DNA of 27,565 nt from an uncultured Oscillospiraceae bacterium (GTDB lineage: Bacteria > Bacillota > Clostridia > Oscillospirales > Oscillospiraceae): positions 1 through 27,565 of the forward strand of contig CAJUCA010000042.1 of the NCBI GenBank assembly GCA_910585265.1, in the 5' to 3' direction. Shown one piece after another: positions 1 through 7,828 of this stretch. Each line of letters starts with the position of its first letter. The first letter of the stretch is position 1. Below the pieces are notes generated by a model. The model was not told the DNA's origin. It searched no databases and saw only the letters and a program-made list of their open reading frames with translations. The position numbers were made by a program, and so were the translations under genes.

Positions 1-2
1 AA

Positions 3-25
3 GCCCCCGGCAGCCCGCCGGGGGC
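3..25 (-). terminator. candidate terminator hairpin downstream of ricT
   Basis: A perfect 9-bp GC stem (positions 3-11 with 17-25, 5-base loop) lies just beyond the ricT stop codon on the minus strand. The T-run that would confirm an intrinsic terminator falls outside the window, so this is only a candidate. It could equally be a processing hairpin before a further downstream gene. Confidence 0.4.
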
Positions 26-58
26 CATCCTGTGGAAAAACGCCCATCCGGACGGGTC

Positions 59-1276
59 TTACTGCTGCCCGCCCCCGGGCTTGCGCCGGTGGTGGGAGCG
101 GTAGCGGCGTTTGTGGTTCTGGCCCTGCCCCTGGCCGCTCCTGGCCTCCGCCGCCTGGGCGGAGGTGAGCTGGGCCTCCCTCTTGGGGGCGGGCTTCTGG
201 TGGGGCTGGGACTGCCGGGGCTGGCCCTGCTGCTGGGGCGGGCGGTTCTGTCCGCCGCCGTTCCGGTTCCGGCGGGCGGCGGGCCGCTGTCCGCCGGACT
301 GCCGCTGTCCGCCGTCCCCCAGGTAGCGGTCCAGCACCTCCCCCAGATCGGCGGGGGCGTCCCCCGGCCTGCGCCCGGTGCGAACCCGCTCCCCCTCCTC
401 GGTGCGCAGCTTCTCCAGCTCCGCCCTGGGGGGGGCGGTATAGCCCTCGGGCCGCTTGCCCTTGCCGGAGCGCACCACCCGGATCTCGCTGGTGAGGTAG
501 GGCTTGGGGGGCTGGTCGGTGGCGTCCTCCAGGCGCACCTTCACCTGCTCCTTCAGCACGTTGACGGCGGACACCGTGCCCGCCCCGTCGGGGCACTCCA
601 CAAAGGACTCCTGCTTGGGGCACCGCTTCACCGCGTCCTCATAGGCCCCCTGCTCATACTTCAAACAGCACATCAGCCGCCCGCAGGTCCCGGAGATCTT
701 GGTGGGGTTCAGGGACAGGTTCTGGGTTTTCGCCATCTTGATGGACACGGGCTGGAACTCGTTGAGGAACTGGGAGCAGCAGAAGGGCTTGCCGCAGATG
801 CCGAAGCCCCCCAGCATACGGGCCTCGTCCCGCACGCCGATCTGCCGAAGCTCGATCCTGGCCCGGAAGATGCCCGCCAGATCCTTCACCAACGCCCGGA
901 AGTCCACCCGGCCGTCGGAGGTGAAGAAGAAGATGATCTTGCCGCCGTCGAAGCTGTACTCCACCTGCACCAGCTTCATGTCCAGCCCGTGGCGTTCCAC
1001 CAGCTGCTGGCAGATCCGCAGGGCCTCCTTCTCCCGGCCCCGGTTGTCCCGCACCTGCTTCTCGTCCTTCTCGGTGGCCAAACGCACCAGGGGGCGCAGG
1101 GGCTGCACCACCGCCTCGTCCTCCACCTGGGTGTTGCGGCGCACGCAGGTGCCGTATTCCAGGCCCTTGCCCGTCTCCACAATCACGCCCTGGCCCTCCG
1201 CCACCGCCAGGCCCATGGGGTCGAAATAGTATTGCTTGCCGCCCGGACGGAACCGGACGCTGATGATCTCTGTCAT
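59..1276 (-). CDS. ricT: RicT/YaaT (PSP1-domain) RNA-maturation and regulatory protein, with long basic tail
   Basis: The protein has 405 residues. Residues 1-275 match the PSP1/RicT family, including the cysteine pairs of the conserved core (C161, C166-C167, C198, C203-C204) around an invariant-looking stretch PVSIKMAKTQNLSLNPTK. In Bacillus, RicT works with RicA and RicF as an iron-sulfur complex that assists RNase Y in mRNA maturation and affects sporulation and biofilm control; that role is transferred by homology. The start at 1276 is chosen because GGAGG lies 8 bases upstream and the protein begins MTEIISVRF as in the family; the frame stays open further upstream but that part is the shadow of holB. 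Residues about 320-405 are a Gln/Arg/Gly/Pro-rich basic tail that the roughly 275-residue Bacillus protein lacks. It follows holB by 41 bases and is probably co-transcribed. Confidence 0.93.
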   Translation of the reverse strand: MTEIISVRFRPGGKQYYFDPMGLAVAEGQGVIVETGKGLEYGTCVRRNTQVEDEAVVQPLRPLVRLATEKDEKQVRDNRGREKEALRICQQLVERHGLDMKLVQVEYSFDGGKIIFFFTSDGRVDFRALVKDLAGIFRARIELRQIGVRDEARMLGGFGICGKPFCCSQFLNEFQPVSIKMAKTQNLSLNPTKISGTCGRLMCCLKYEQGAYEDAVKRCPKQESFVECPDGAGTVSAVNVLKEQVKVRLEDATDQPPKPYLTSEIRVVRSGKGKRPEGYTAPPRAELEKLRTEEGERVRTGRRPGDAPADLGEVLDRYLGDGGQRQSGGQRPAARRNRNGGGQNRPPQQQGQPRQSQPHQKPAPKREAQLTSAQAAEARSGQGQGQNHKRRYRSHHRRKPGGGQQ

Positions 1277-1317
1277 GTGGGGTATCCTCCGTATATGAAA
1301 AAATATCTGCGGGGGCA

Positions 1318-2064
1318 TTAAAAAATCCGCGTGATGATCTGCCCCAGGGTGTGCCCCGTGCCGGGGCGGTACACCGCGTTCTCCCGGGCGGTCTTGAGGG
1401 CCTGCAAAACCCTGGCCCCCCGCCGGGGCTCCCGGGCCAGCCGCCGGGAGACGGCCCGTTCCGTCTCCAGCAACAGGGCGGACAGCTCCTCCGCCTTTGG
1501 CTTGGACAGCTCCAGCTCCACCAGGGCCTGGGCGCAGGCCAGCTCGTCCCCCGCCAGCAGCAGCCCCGCCAGCGTCTCCGCCCGCTCCAGCAGCTCCGGG
1601 CCGGGAAGGGCGTCCTCCCGGGGCAGGGAGAGCAGCTCGCACCGGGAGCGCACCGTGTCCAGCAGCTTCCCCGGCCTGTCCGACACCAGCAGGAAGGCGG
1701 CGTAGGCCGGCCCCTCCTCCAGCACCTTCAGCAGGGCGTTCTGGGCGGCGGGGTTCATGGCGTCCGCCGGGTCGATGACGTACACCTTCCGCCTCCCCTC
1801 GTTGGGGCGGACGTAGGCGTCTGCCCGCAGCGCGCGGATCTGCTCCACGGTGATCTCCGCCTTGTCCGGCGGCGGCGCGGTGCGGGACAGGTCGGGGTGG
1901 GACCCCTTCCCCACCTTCCGGCAGGCGCGGCACCGGCCGCAGGGGGGGGTGTCCCCCTCGCACAGGTAGGCCGCCGCCAGCCGCCCGGCAAAGGCGGCCC
2001 TGCTGTCCCCCCCGCCCCCGGTGACAAGGTAGGCGTGGGACAGGGGATTGGGCAGCTCCATCAT
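1318..2064 (-). CDS. holB: DNA polymerase III delta' subunit (clamp-loader), short form
   Basis: The 248-residue product starts MMELPNPLSHAYLV and has the clamp-loader AAA+ arrangement: a degenerate P-loop region (GGGGDSRAAFA, no GKT, as is usual for delta'), a four-cysteine zinc knuckle (C in YLCEG, then CGRCRAC), a DPADAMNPAAQNALLKVLEE sensor segment and LDTVRSRCELL. Delta' is a structural part of the clamp loader that opens the sliding clamp. The ATG overlaps the darA stop by four bases (ATGA), which fixes the start and implies translational coupling. Typical Firmicute HolB is about 320-330 residues, so the C-terminal collar domain appears shortened. The downstream gene is ricT, as in Bacillus. 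Confidence 0.88.
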   Translation of the reverse strand: MMELPNPLSHAYLVTGGGGDSRAAFAGRLAAAYLCEGDTPPCGRCRACRKVGKGSHPDLSRTAPPPDKAEITVEQIRALRADAYVRPNEGRRKVYVIDPADAMNPAAQNALLKVLEEGPAYAAFLLVSDRPGKLLDTVRSRCELLSLPREDALPGPELLERAETLAGLLLAGDELACAQALVELELSKPKAEELSALLLETERAVSRRLAREPRRGARVLQALKTARENAVYRPGTGHTLGQIITRIF

Positions 2065-2384
2065 AGCCGCTCGAACCGCTCCACGTCCACCACGAACACG
2101 GTGGCCCCGCCCACGGTGACCTCCACCGGCATGACGGGCATGAAGCCGTAGCTCATCTCGGTGAGGGCGGGCACCATCTGCTTCCGGCTGTGGGAGCACT
2201 CCCGGATGAGGTCGATGGCCTGCTGGACCTGGTCGTCCTTCACCCCGGTGAGCAGGGTGACGTTCCCCGCCAGCAGGAAGCCCCCGGTGGTGGCCAGCCG
2301 GGTGGACGAGAACCCGTTTTTGGACAGGTTCTGGGTGACGGCGTTGGCGTCGTCGTAGTTGATGATGGCAATGATCAGCTTCAT
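2061..2384 (-). CDS. darA: cyclic-di-AMP receptor DarA (PstA/YaaQ family)
   Basis: This 107-residue PII-like protein begins MKLIIAIINYDDANAV and has the family's N-terminal strand, the GGFLLAGNVTLLTGV segment and the C-terminal strand of the trimer. Its length matches the family. In Gram-positive bacteria DarA/PstA binds the second messenger c-di-AMP; its downstream partners are not settled. An AGGAGG lies about 8 bases ahead of the ATG. It is sandwiched between the yaaO-like gene and holB. In Bacillus yaaR lies between yaaQ and holB and tmk between yaaO and yaaQ; both are absent here. Confidence 0.93.
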   Translation of the reverse strand: MKLIIAIINYDDANAVTQNLSKNGFSSTRLATTGGFLLAGNVTLLTGVKDDQVQQAIDLIRECSHSRKQMVPALTEMSYGFMPVMPVEVTVGGATVFVVDVERFERL

Positions 2385-2399
2385 GGCCCGGCCTCCTTC

Positions 2400-3725
2400 T
2401 CAACCGCGCTCCGGCGCGGCGACATCTGCCATACTCATATTATAGCCTATTTCCCGCAAATAGGCCAGATGTTTTTTTTCAATCCGCTCCCCCGGGGCGA
2501 TCACGGGCACGCCGGGGGGGTAGGGCGCGATCTGGCAGGCCGCGATCTCCCCCGCGCAGTCCGCCAGGGCCGCCCGCCTCCGGGGGGCAAACAGGGCCTG
2601 CCGGGGGGTGAGGACCGCCTCCGGCACCTCCGGCGGAGGCGGCGTGGGGGCGCAGGGCCCAAGGCCCCCGGTTCCCTCCAGGCCCTTCTCCAGCCGCGCC
2701 AGCTCCTGGGGGCCGTCGGCGCAGGTGCAGATGCACACCACATGGCCCCTGTCCGCCAGCTCGGGGTAGATCCCCCGCTCCCGGAGGGCGTCCGCCAGGG
2801 CGAAGCCGTCCGGGCTGGTGAGGGTGAGCCGGACCGGGTCCAGGGACAGCCCCTCCCGCTCCCCCAGGGCGGGACGGCGGGCCCGCAGCTCCCCCACCAG
2901 CCGGACCGTTTCCCGGTAACGGGCCGTCCCCTCCCCCTCCATGTAATCCCTCACGGCGTCCAACGCCGCCATGAACACGTAGGACGGGGACGAGCTGCCG
3001 TACACCGAGCCCCACCGCTGAAGCTCGGACAGGGGGAAGCCGTTGGCAAACAGCAGGGCGGACTGCCCCGGCGCGGGCAGGGTCTTGTGGGCGGACATCA
3101 CCACCACGTCCGCCGCCCGGTAGCCCTCGTCCCCCAAAAAGGGCAGATGCGCCCCGTGGGCCCCGTCCACCATCAGTTTCGCGCCGTGGGCGTGGCACAC
3201 CGCCGCGATGGCGGGGATATCCGACAACACGCCGTAGTAGGTCGGTGAAGTAATACACACGGTCTTAATCGACCGGCGGGCGGACAGGACCTCCGCCACC
3301 GTCTCCGGCAGGATCGGCCCGGTGATCCCCTCCTCCGCCAGCCAGGGCCGGGTGAGGAAGGCGGGGGACAGATCCAGCAGGGCCAGGGCGTGGTACACCG
3401 AGCGGTGGCTGCCCCGGTCGATGGCTGCGGCCCCCCCCGCCCCCGCCAGCAGGGCCAGCCCGGTGTGGATGCCCTGGGTGGAGCCTCCGGTGAGGAACAG
3501 GCAGGAATCAAAGCCCAGCCGCGCCGCCCAGAGGGCCTCCGCCCGCTGAATCCCGTCCGGCTCCCCGCCGAACAGATCCCCGGTGCGGCCGTTCTCGGTG
3601 AAGTCCAGCTCCGACGGCCAGGGGAAGCCCCCCGCCAGGGGTTTGCCGTGGTGCCCCGGCATATCCAGCCGCAGGGGGCGGGCCTCCGCCTGGGCCCGCA
3701 GCTCATCCAAAAGCGGCGTCGCCAT
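2400..3725 (-). CDS. Orn/Lys/Arg decarboxylase-family PLP enzyme (YaaO-like)
   Basis: The 441-residue protein is a fold-type I PLP enzyme of the group III decarboxylase family: N-terminal LDMPGHHGKP, the FLTGGSTQGIH cofactor segment (about 78-87), D187 and H190 in MVDGAHGAH, and the Schiff-base lysine K214 in SAHKTLPAPGQSALL. The C-terminal end (IAPYPPGVPVIAPGERI) is the usual decarboxylase closing domain. The substrate cannot be read from sequence; arginine, lysine or ornithine are the family options. The start ATG at 3725 lies 3 bases after the Nudix stop, so the two genes are probably coupled. Synteny with darA, holB and ricT supports the yaaO assignment. Confidence 0.88.
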   Translation of the reverse strand: MATPLLDELRAQAEARPLRLDMPGHHGKPLAGGFPWPSELDFTENGRTGDLFGGEPDGIQRAEALWAARLGFDSCLFLTGGSTQGIHTGLALLAGAGGAAAIDRGSHRSVYHALALLDLSPAFLTRPWLAEEGITGPILPETVAEVLSARRSIKTVCITSPTYYGVLSDIPAIAAVCHAHGAKLMVDGAHGAHLPFLGDEGYRAADVVVMSAHKTLPAPGQSALLFANGFPLSELQRWGSVYGSSSPSYVFMAALDAVRDYMEGEGTARYRETVRLVGELRARRPALGEREGLSLDPVRLTLTSPDGFALADALRERGIYPELADRGHVVCICTCADGPQELARLEKGLEGTGGLGPCAPTPPPPEVPEAVLTPRQALFAPRRRAALADCAGEIAACQIAPYPPGVPVIAPGERIEKKHLAYLREIGYNMSMADVAAPERG

Positions 3726-3728
3726 GGC

Positions 3729-4142
3729 TCAGCGGCCCTCCAGGAAGGCGTGGGCCTTTTGGAGGGTGTCCCGGTCGGATGGGTGGGTCAGGGCCGCCAG
3801 CGCGTCCTCGAAGGGCAGGAAGCGGATGTCCGCCACCTCCTCCGGCTGGCAGGCGGGCGTGCCGCCGGACAGCTCCGCCAGGAAGAACACCACGTCCTTA
3901 GTGACCCCCGGCTTGGGGGCGTAGGTGATCACCTCCCGGAAGCCGTCCACAAAGCCCACCGTCAGTCCGGTCTCCTCCAGGATCTCACGGACGGCGGTCT
4001 CGTGCTCCGTCTCCTTCCCCTCCACGTGGCCCTTGCACAGGGTGGTGTGGCCCTGGGTGCTGGTGAGGATCAGGTAATAACGCTCCGTCATATCCTCCCG
4101 AAAAATAACCGCACCGCAGCTTTTTTCCCGCTTCATTCCCAT
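3729..4142 (-). CDS. Nudix hydrolase
   Basis: The 137-residue protein carries a complete Nudix box: G38, E44, R52-E53, E56-E57, G59 in the spacing GX5EX7REUXEEXGU. These residues bind the divalent cation and catalyse hydrolysis of a nucleoside diphosphate linked to another group. The N-terminus KSCGAVIF and the short size resemble the diadenosine-tetraphosphate/MutT-like branch, but the substrate is not certain. The start codon shares one base with the stop of the DJ-1 gene (TGATG), suggesting translational coupling; an internal ATG two codons later is an alternative start. Confidence 0.9.
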   Translation of the reverse strand: MGMKREKSCGAVIFREDMTERYYLILTSTQGHTTLCKGHVEGKETEHETAVREILEETGLTVGFVDGFREVITYAPKPGVTKDVVFFLAELSGGTPACQPEEVADIRFLPFEDALAALTHPSDRDTLQKAHAFLEGR

Positions 4143-4792
4143 CAGTCCTTGTCCGTAAATTCCTTCAGCTCGTCCAGAAACTCCTGGTAGTCCTCGTCGC
4201 TCCAGCGGAAGGTCAGTTCGTCCTCGGTGTACGCCGGGCCGGAGGTGTCCATGAAGTGTTCCCCCACGTCATAGCCCAGCCGGTTCAGCACGGCCTGGGC
4301 GAACTCCCGGAAGAACATCCCGATGGCGGTGATCACGTTCCCCTCCTCCACCACCGGGCGGTGGACAAAGTGGTTCGTGTCGATAAAGGGGAAGGTCTCC
4401 GCAAACTGCACAAAGAACCCGGCGGTGAAGTCCTTCCCGTCAAGCAGTCCCGCTTTACACAGCAGGGCGGGAGAGGAGGAGATGGCGGCAAACAGGGTGT
4501 CCGTCCCCTTCCCCCGGCGGAGAAACCCGATCAGCTTCTCGTCAAACAGGGCGGGCAGGGGGTTGACGGTGCCCGGGAGGATCACGCAGGCGTAGCCGGC
4601 GGGGTCCGCCTCGTCCACGGTTTTGGCGGGCGTGACCTGGAAGCCCTCCTCGCTGAAACAGGGCTTGCGCTCGCTGGCGAGGATGTCGATTTTCTCCCCG
4701 AACCACACCGTCAGGGCGGAGGTGAGGCAGGTGATTTCCTGGAGGGAAAAATCAGGGTAAATCAACACGGCGTATTTGCTTTTCTGTTCCAT
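4142..4792 (-). CDS. DJ-1/PfpI-family protein with Ser at the nucleophile position
   Basis: The 216-residue protein has the DJ-1/PfpI flavodoxin-like layout: YAVLIYPDFSLQEI at the N-terminus, AGYACVILPG (about 65-74) and the nucleophile elbow FAAISSSPALL (101-111). In active family members the third residue of AxC is cysteine; here it is serine (S105, codon TCC, read unambiguously). The protein may therefore be a non-catalytic sensor or use another chemistry. The C-terminal 50 residues (GYDVGEHFMD onward) are acidic and less typical. AAGGAGG lies 4 bases before the ATG. It sits between the kinase-like and Nudix genes with gaps under 10 bases. Confidence 0.82.
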   Translation of the reverse strand: MEQKSKYAVLIYPDFSLQEITCLTSALTVWFGEKIDILASERKPCFSEEGFQVTPAKTVDEADPAGYACVILPGTVNPLPALFDEKLIGFLRRGKGTDTLFAAISSSPALLCKAGLLDGKDFTAGFFVQFAETFPFIDTNHFVHRPVVEEGNVITAIGMFFREFAQAVLNRLGYDVGEHFMDTSGPAYTEDELTFRWSDEDYQEFLDELKEFTDKD

Positions 4793-4801
4793 ACGTCCTC
4801 C

Positions 4802-5350
4802 TTAGCTGTCTCCATGCTCCTTGGCATAGGCGTCAAATTCCGGGGTGCGGGACCAGTACCGCACCCCCCAGCTCTCAAAGCTCCACTGATCCATGTATGG
4901 ATTACATTCGTAGTCCACGTAATAGAGTATACCCTCCCGGCCGATGAAGTTGGTGGGGAACCAGTCGAGATTCAGTCCCGCTCCCCGCAGGGACTGGGAC
5001 AGTGCCCGGACCCGCTCCCAGTGCCAGGGCTCCACCGCGCCCCGGAGGACCAGCTGGTACACCGTCTCCCCGGGGAGCAGCTCCTTCAGCAGCAGCTCCC
5101 CCGCCCTGTCCACGTCCAGCAGCCTGGGCAGGGGCACCCCCAGGGCGGACAGCCGCTCATAGTCCCCCAGCTCGGCGGCCAGCTTGTCGCCGAACTGGTA
5201 GTACTCGCAGGGCTCGTGGTGGATCTGCTTCAGGGCGTACCGCGCCCCGTCCCGCCGGGCCAGCCACGTATAGCCCCCCTTGCCCCTCCCCAGCAGGCGC
5301 AGGACGGCGTATTCCCTCCCGTTGAGGGTCAAAACCTCCGGCGTGTCCAC
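4802..5350 (-). CDS. small protein-kinase-like (RIO/APH-type) protein
   Basis: The 182-residue protein looks like a minimal kinase fold: a glycine-rich loop GRGKGGYTWL (21-30), a lysine in ALKQI (K41), a possible helix-C glutamate near 60-65, a catalytic-loop-like NLDWFPTN (D129, N134) and a metal-site candidate D146 in YYVDYE. The loop His of HxD is replaced by Asn, and the protein is much shorter than Ser/Thr kinases, which fits RIO-like or small-molecule kinases. The substrate is unknown. It starts with GTG at 5350, three bases past the PII-like stop, with GGGGA in the end of that gene as the ribosome site. It could also be a pseudokinase. Confidence 0.68.
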   Translation of the reverse strand: MDTPEVLTLNGREYAVLRLLGRGKGGYTWLARRDGARYALKQIHHEPCEYYQFGDKLAAELGDYERLSALGVPLPRLLDVDRAGELLLKELLPGETVYQLVLRGAVEPWHWERVRALSQSLRGAGLNLDWFPTNFIGREGILYYVDYECNPYMDQWSFESWGVRYWSRTPEFDAYAKEHGDS

Positions 5351-5353
5351 GGA

Positions 5354-6055
5354 TCAGTCCCCGTCCGTCTCGTCCCCCGCCAGCTCCAGCAGGCGCATAC
5401 CCGCCGTCCCCGTCACGGGCAGGGAGAATACGATGGACTGGGCCTTGGTGTTCAGCCCCGCCTTGTCCATGATGGCCCGCATAATCCGGTTCTTGGTGGC
5501 GGTTTTCACCACGATGAACACCATCTCCTTCTCATTCACCAGGGAGAAGCCCAGGAATTTCTCCGCCTTTTCCATGCCGGTGCCCTTGGCGTGGAGGACG
5601 GTGCCGCCCCCCGCCTGCTGCTCCCGGGCGGCGTCCATGATCAGCTCCGTGTAGCCCTGGTTGGCGATAACCACCAGCAGCTCGTATTTGGTCCCCTTCA
5701 ACGCGCTCTCCTCCCCCGCTTCAAAATCCTGGCCGTCGGTGAGGAAGGCCAGGGGCTTCTTTCCCCCCATGCTGCTCAGGGGGATGATAAAGGCGATGCC
5801 CGTGCCGGGCACGTCAATATTCAGCTCCCGCTGCATGGCCTGCTTCACCGCCCGCCACGCCGAGCGGGTCACCACGGAAAAGGTGACTACCTTCTCCGTC
5901 TTTTCCAGGCCGAAGTAGTCCAGCAGCTCGCTGCGCGCCGTCCCCGCCCCCAGCGCGCTGAGGGTGACGGCCACGCCGTGCCGGGCGAACAGCTCCACAA
6001 ACTGCTTTGCCCGGGGCCGCTCGGTGATGGCCGCCATGAGGTATAATTCGTTCAA
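5354..6055 (-). CDS. tandem PII-like (GlnB-fold) regulator
   Basis: The 233-residue protein contains two PII-like halves. The first (about 1-100) has the beta-alpha-beta pattern LYLMAAITERPRAKQFVELF followed by VVTFSVVTRSAWRAV; the second (about 123-225) has YELLVVIANQGYTELIMDAA, GGTVLHAKGTG and MVFIVVKTATKNRIMRAI. PII-like proteins bind adenine nucleotides and regulate membrane transporters or enzymes. The neighbouring DUF1538 membrane protein is the obvious candidate target, an inference from adjacency. The TTG at 6055 is taken as start because AGGGGGA lies 8-9 bases upstream; the first in-frame ATG, six codons later, has no such site. Confidence 0.8.
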   Translation of the reverse strand: MNELYLMAAITERPRAKQFVELFARHGVAVTLSALGAGTARSELLDYFGLEKTEKVVTFSVVTRSAWRAVKQAMQRELNIDVPGTGIAFIIPLSSMGGKKPLAFLTDGQDFEAGEESALKGTKYELLVVIANQGYTELIMDAAREQQAGGGTVLHAKGTGMEKAEKFLGFSLVNEKEMVFIVVKTATKNRIMRAIMDKAGLNTKAQSIVFSLPVTGTAGMRLLELAGDETDGD

Positions 6056-6072
6056 ATATAGTTCCCCCTAAC

Positions 6073-6152
6073 TGTAGAAGCATCGCGCGGGGGAGATGCT
6101 TGCCTCACCCGCCGTACCGGGATGCACGGGAGGGGCAAGCCCCTCCCCTACA
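6073..6152. repeat. 80-bp TGTAG-ended double-hairpin repeat element (copy 1)
   Basis: The element has inverted ends (TGTAG at 6073, CTACA at 6148) and two internal hairpins: 6078-6084 with 6095-6101, and a 9-bp stem 6128-6136 with 6139-6147. It lies between the DUF1538 and PII-like genes and supplies the last bases, including the stop codon, of the DUF1538 gene. A second element of the same design is at 16045-16120. This is a REP/MITE-like palindromic repeat; it could also modulate transcript stability between the two genes. Confidence 0.75.
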
Positions 6153-7677
6153 ATTCGATGATGGCGTCGTCGTCCAGATCCTCGAAGGACGGGGCCGCCG
6201 GGACGGCCTTGGCCCCCGCGCCCCGGCGGGCCTGATAGACCACGCCCAGAACCTGGATGGCGATGAGGGGCGTCATGGCCACCATGGCCACCACCCCGAA
6301 GGCGTCGGTGACGATATTCCCCCCCACCGCCGCGCAGGCCCCCTGGGCGAAGGGCAGCAGGAAGGCGGCGGTCATGGGCCCGGAGGCCACGCCGCCGGAG
6401 TCGAAGGCGATGGCGGTGAAGATCTTGGGCACGAAGAAGGACAGCGCAATGGCGATGGCGTACCCCGGAATGAGGAACCAGAGGATGGACACCCCCGTCA
6501 GCACCCGCACCATGGCCAGGCCGATGGACGCCGCCACGCCGATGGACAGGCTGGCCCCCATGGCGGAGGAGGGGATGGCCCCGTCGGTGATCTCCTCCAC
6601 CTGCCGGTTGAGGACGTAGACGGCGGGCTCCGCCTTGACGATGAAGTAGCCGATGACCATGCCCACCGGGACGATGATCCAGCGGGCGTCCAGGGAGGCC
6701 ATCACCTGCCCCAGGTAATTGCCCGCGGGCATGAAGCCCACGTTGGCCCCGGTGAGGAACAGCACCAGGCCCGCGTAGGTATACACCAGCCCCACGCCGA
6801 TCTTCTTCAGCGTCCGCAGGGACAGCCGCAGGGACACCGCCTGGAACGCCCCGAACAGGGCGGTGATGGGCAGGAGGGACAGGGCGATCTCCTTCATGTA
6901 GGTGGGCAGGCCGTCCTGGAACAGGGCCCAAAGCTCCACCGAGTCGGATATGTCGGGGAGGACGGGGGCGGTGTAGGCCCCCTCCTCCGGGCGGAAGATC
7001 ATGCCCAGGGCCAGCACCGCCAGGATAGGCCCGATGGAGCACAGGGCCACCAGGCCGAAGCTGTCGGCGGCGGCGTGGCGGTCGCTGCGGATGGCGGAGA
7101 TGCCCACGCCCAGGGCCATGATGAAGGGGACGGTCATGGGCCCGGTGGTGACACCGCCGGAGTCGAAGGCCACCGCCAGGAAGTCCTTGGGCACGAAGAA
7201 GGCCAGGGCGAACACCACCCCGTAGAAGAACACCAGCAGGGGGGGCAGGGCCACCCCGAACAGCATCCGCAGCAGGGCCACCACCAGGAACACCCCCACC
7301 CCCGCCGCCACCGACAGGATCAGGGTCAGGCTGGGCACCGCGGGCACCTGGCCCGCCAGCACCTGGAGGTCCGGCTCCGAGATGGTGATGAGGAAGCCCA
7401 GCAGGAAGCCCATGAGGACAATGACGGGCAGCCTCCGGCTGCGGGTGACGGCGGTGCCCACCCGCTCGCCCATGGGGGTCATGCTGGCCTCCGCCCCCAG
7501 GGTGAAGAACATCATCCCCGCCATGATCATGGCCGCCCCCAGCAGGAAGCACAGGAGGATGCTGGGGGAGATGGGGGCCGCGCTGAAGCACAGGGCCAGC
7601 ACGATGCCCACAATGGGCAGCACCGCCTTCAACGCCTCCATCAGCTTTTCCTTCAATTTCGGGAGGGAACCGCGCAA
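6148..7677 (-). CDS. DUF1538 integral membrane protein (two-repeat)
   Basis: About 509 residues, almost entirely hydrophobic helices. It is an internal duplication: each half carries the signature AFDSGGVxxGPMT (first half AFDSGGVTTGPMTVPF, second AFDSGGVASGPMTAAF) preceded by a FFVPK segment, as in DUF1538 proteins. The family has no established function; the inverted-repeat-like architecture suggests a transporter or channel. The frame is open from a TTG at 7716, but that would leave almost no 5' leader after the promoter at 7732. The TTG at 7677 has AAGGTGG six bases upstream and is preferred; an ATG at 7641 with GAAGGA is another option. The PII-like gene follows, suggesting PII control of this membrane protein. 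Confidence 0.85.
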   Translation of the reverse strand: MRGSLPKLKEKLMEALKAVLPIVGIVLALCFSAAPISPSILLCFLLGAAMIMAGMMFFTLGAEASMTPMGERVGTAVTRSRRLPVIVLMGFLLGFLITISEPDLQVLAGQVPAVPSLTLILSVAAGVGVFLVVALLRMLFGVALPPLLVFFYGVVFALAFFVPKDFLAVAFDSGGVTTGPMTVPFIMALGVGISAIRSDRHAAADSFGLVALCSIGPILAVLALGMIFRPEEGAYTAPVLPDISDSVELWALFQDGLPTYMKEIALSLLPITALFGAFQAVSLRLSLRTLKKIGVGLVYTYAGLVLFLTGANVGFMPAGNYLGQVMASLDARWIIVPVGMVIGYFIVKAEPAVYVLNRQVEEITDGAIPSSAMGASLSIGVAASIGLAMVRVLTGVSILWFLIPGYAIAIALSFFVPKIFTAIAFDSGGVASGPMTAAFLLPFAQGACAAVGGNIVTDAFGVVAMVAMTPLIAIQVLGVVYQARRGAGAKAVPAAPSFEDLDDDAIIEL

Positions 7678-7731
7678 ATGATCCACCTTCCTTTCCGCGG
7701 GGGCATAGCCCACCAATTTTATCCTTTTGGT

Positions 7732-7760
7732 ATTATATCAAAAATTCGGCGGGATGCCAA
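7732..7760 (-). promoter_or_regulatory. sigma-A promoter of the DUF1538-to-ricT operon
   Basis: On the minus strand, TTGGCA (7760-7755) and TATAAT (7737-7732) are separated by 17 bases. Transcription would start near 7725, just ahead of the DUF1538 coding region. No other good promoter was noticed down to ricT, so this one may serve the whole run. Confidence 0.8.
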
Positions 7761-7828
7761 CGGGGAAACAAAATTTTTCCGCCGGATGCCGCAATCCGAC
7801 AAAATACCGGAAAAAAAGCGGTTTGCGG

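Noticed and set aside
32..1321. Long plus-strand open frame opposite ricT
   Set aside because: Low-complexity Leu/Gly/Pro/His-rich translation, typical of the antisense strand of GC-rich genes. Similar long antisense frames over most genes were rejected for the same reason.
1277..1963. Long upstream extension of the ricT reading frame
   Set aside because: This part overlaps holB in another frame, has GC-driven low-complexity sequence and no ribosome site. The family N-terminus and GGAGG place the start at 1276.
2065..2403. Upstream extension of the holB frame
   Set aside because: It overlaps darA, an unmistakable gene. The ATGA overlap fixes the holB start at 2064.
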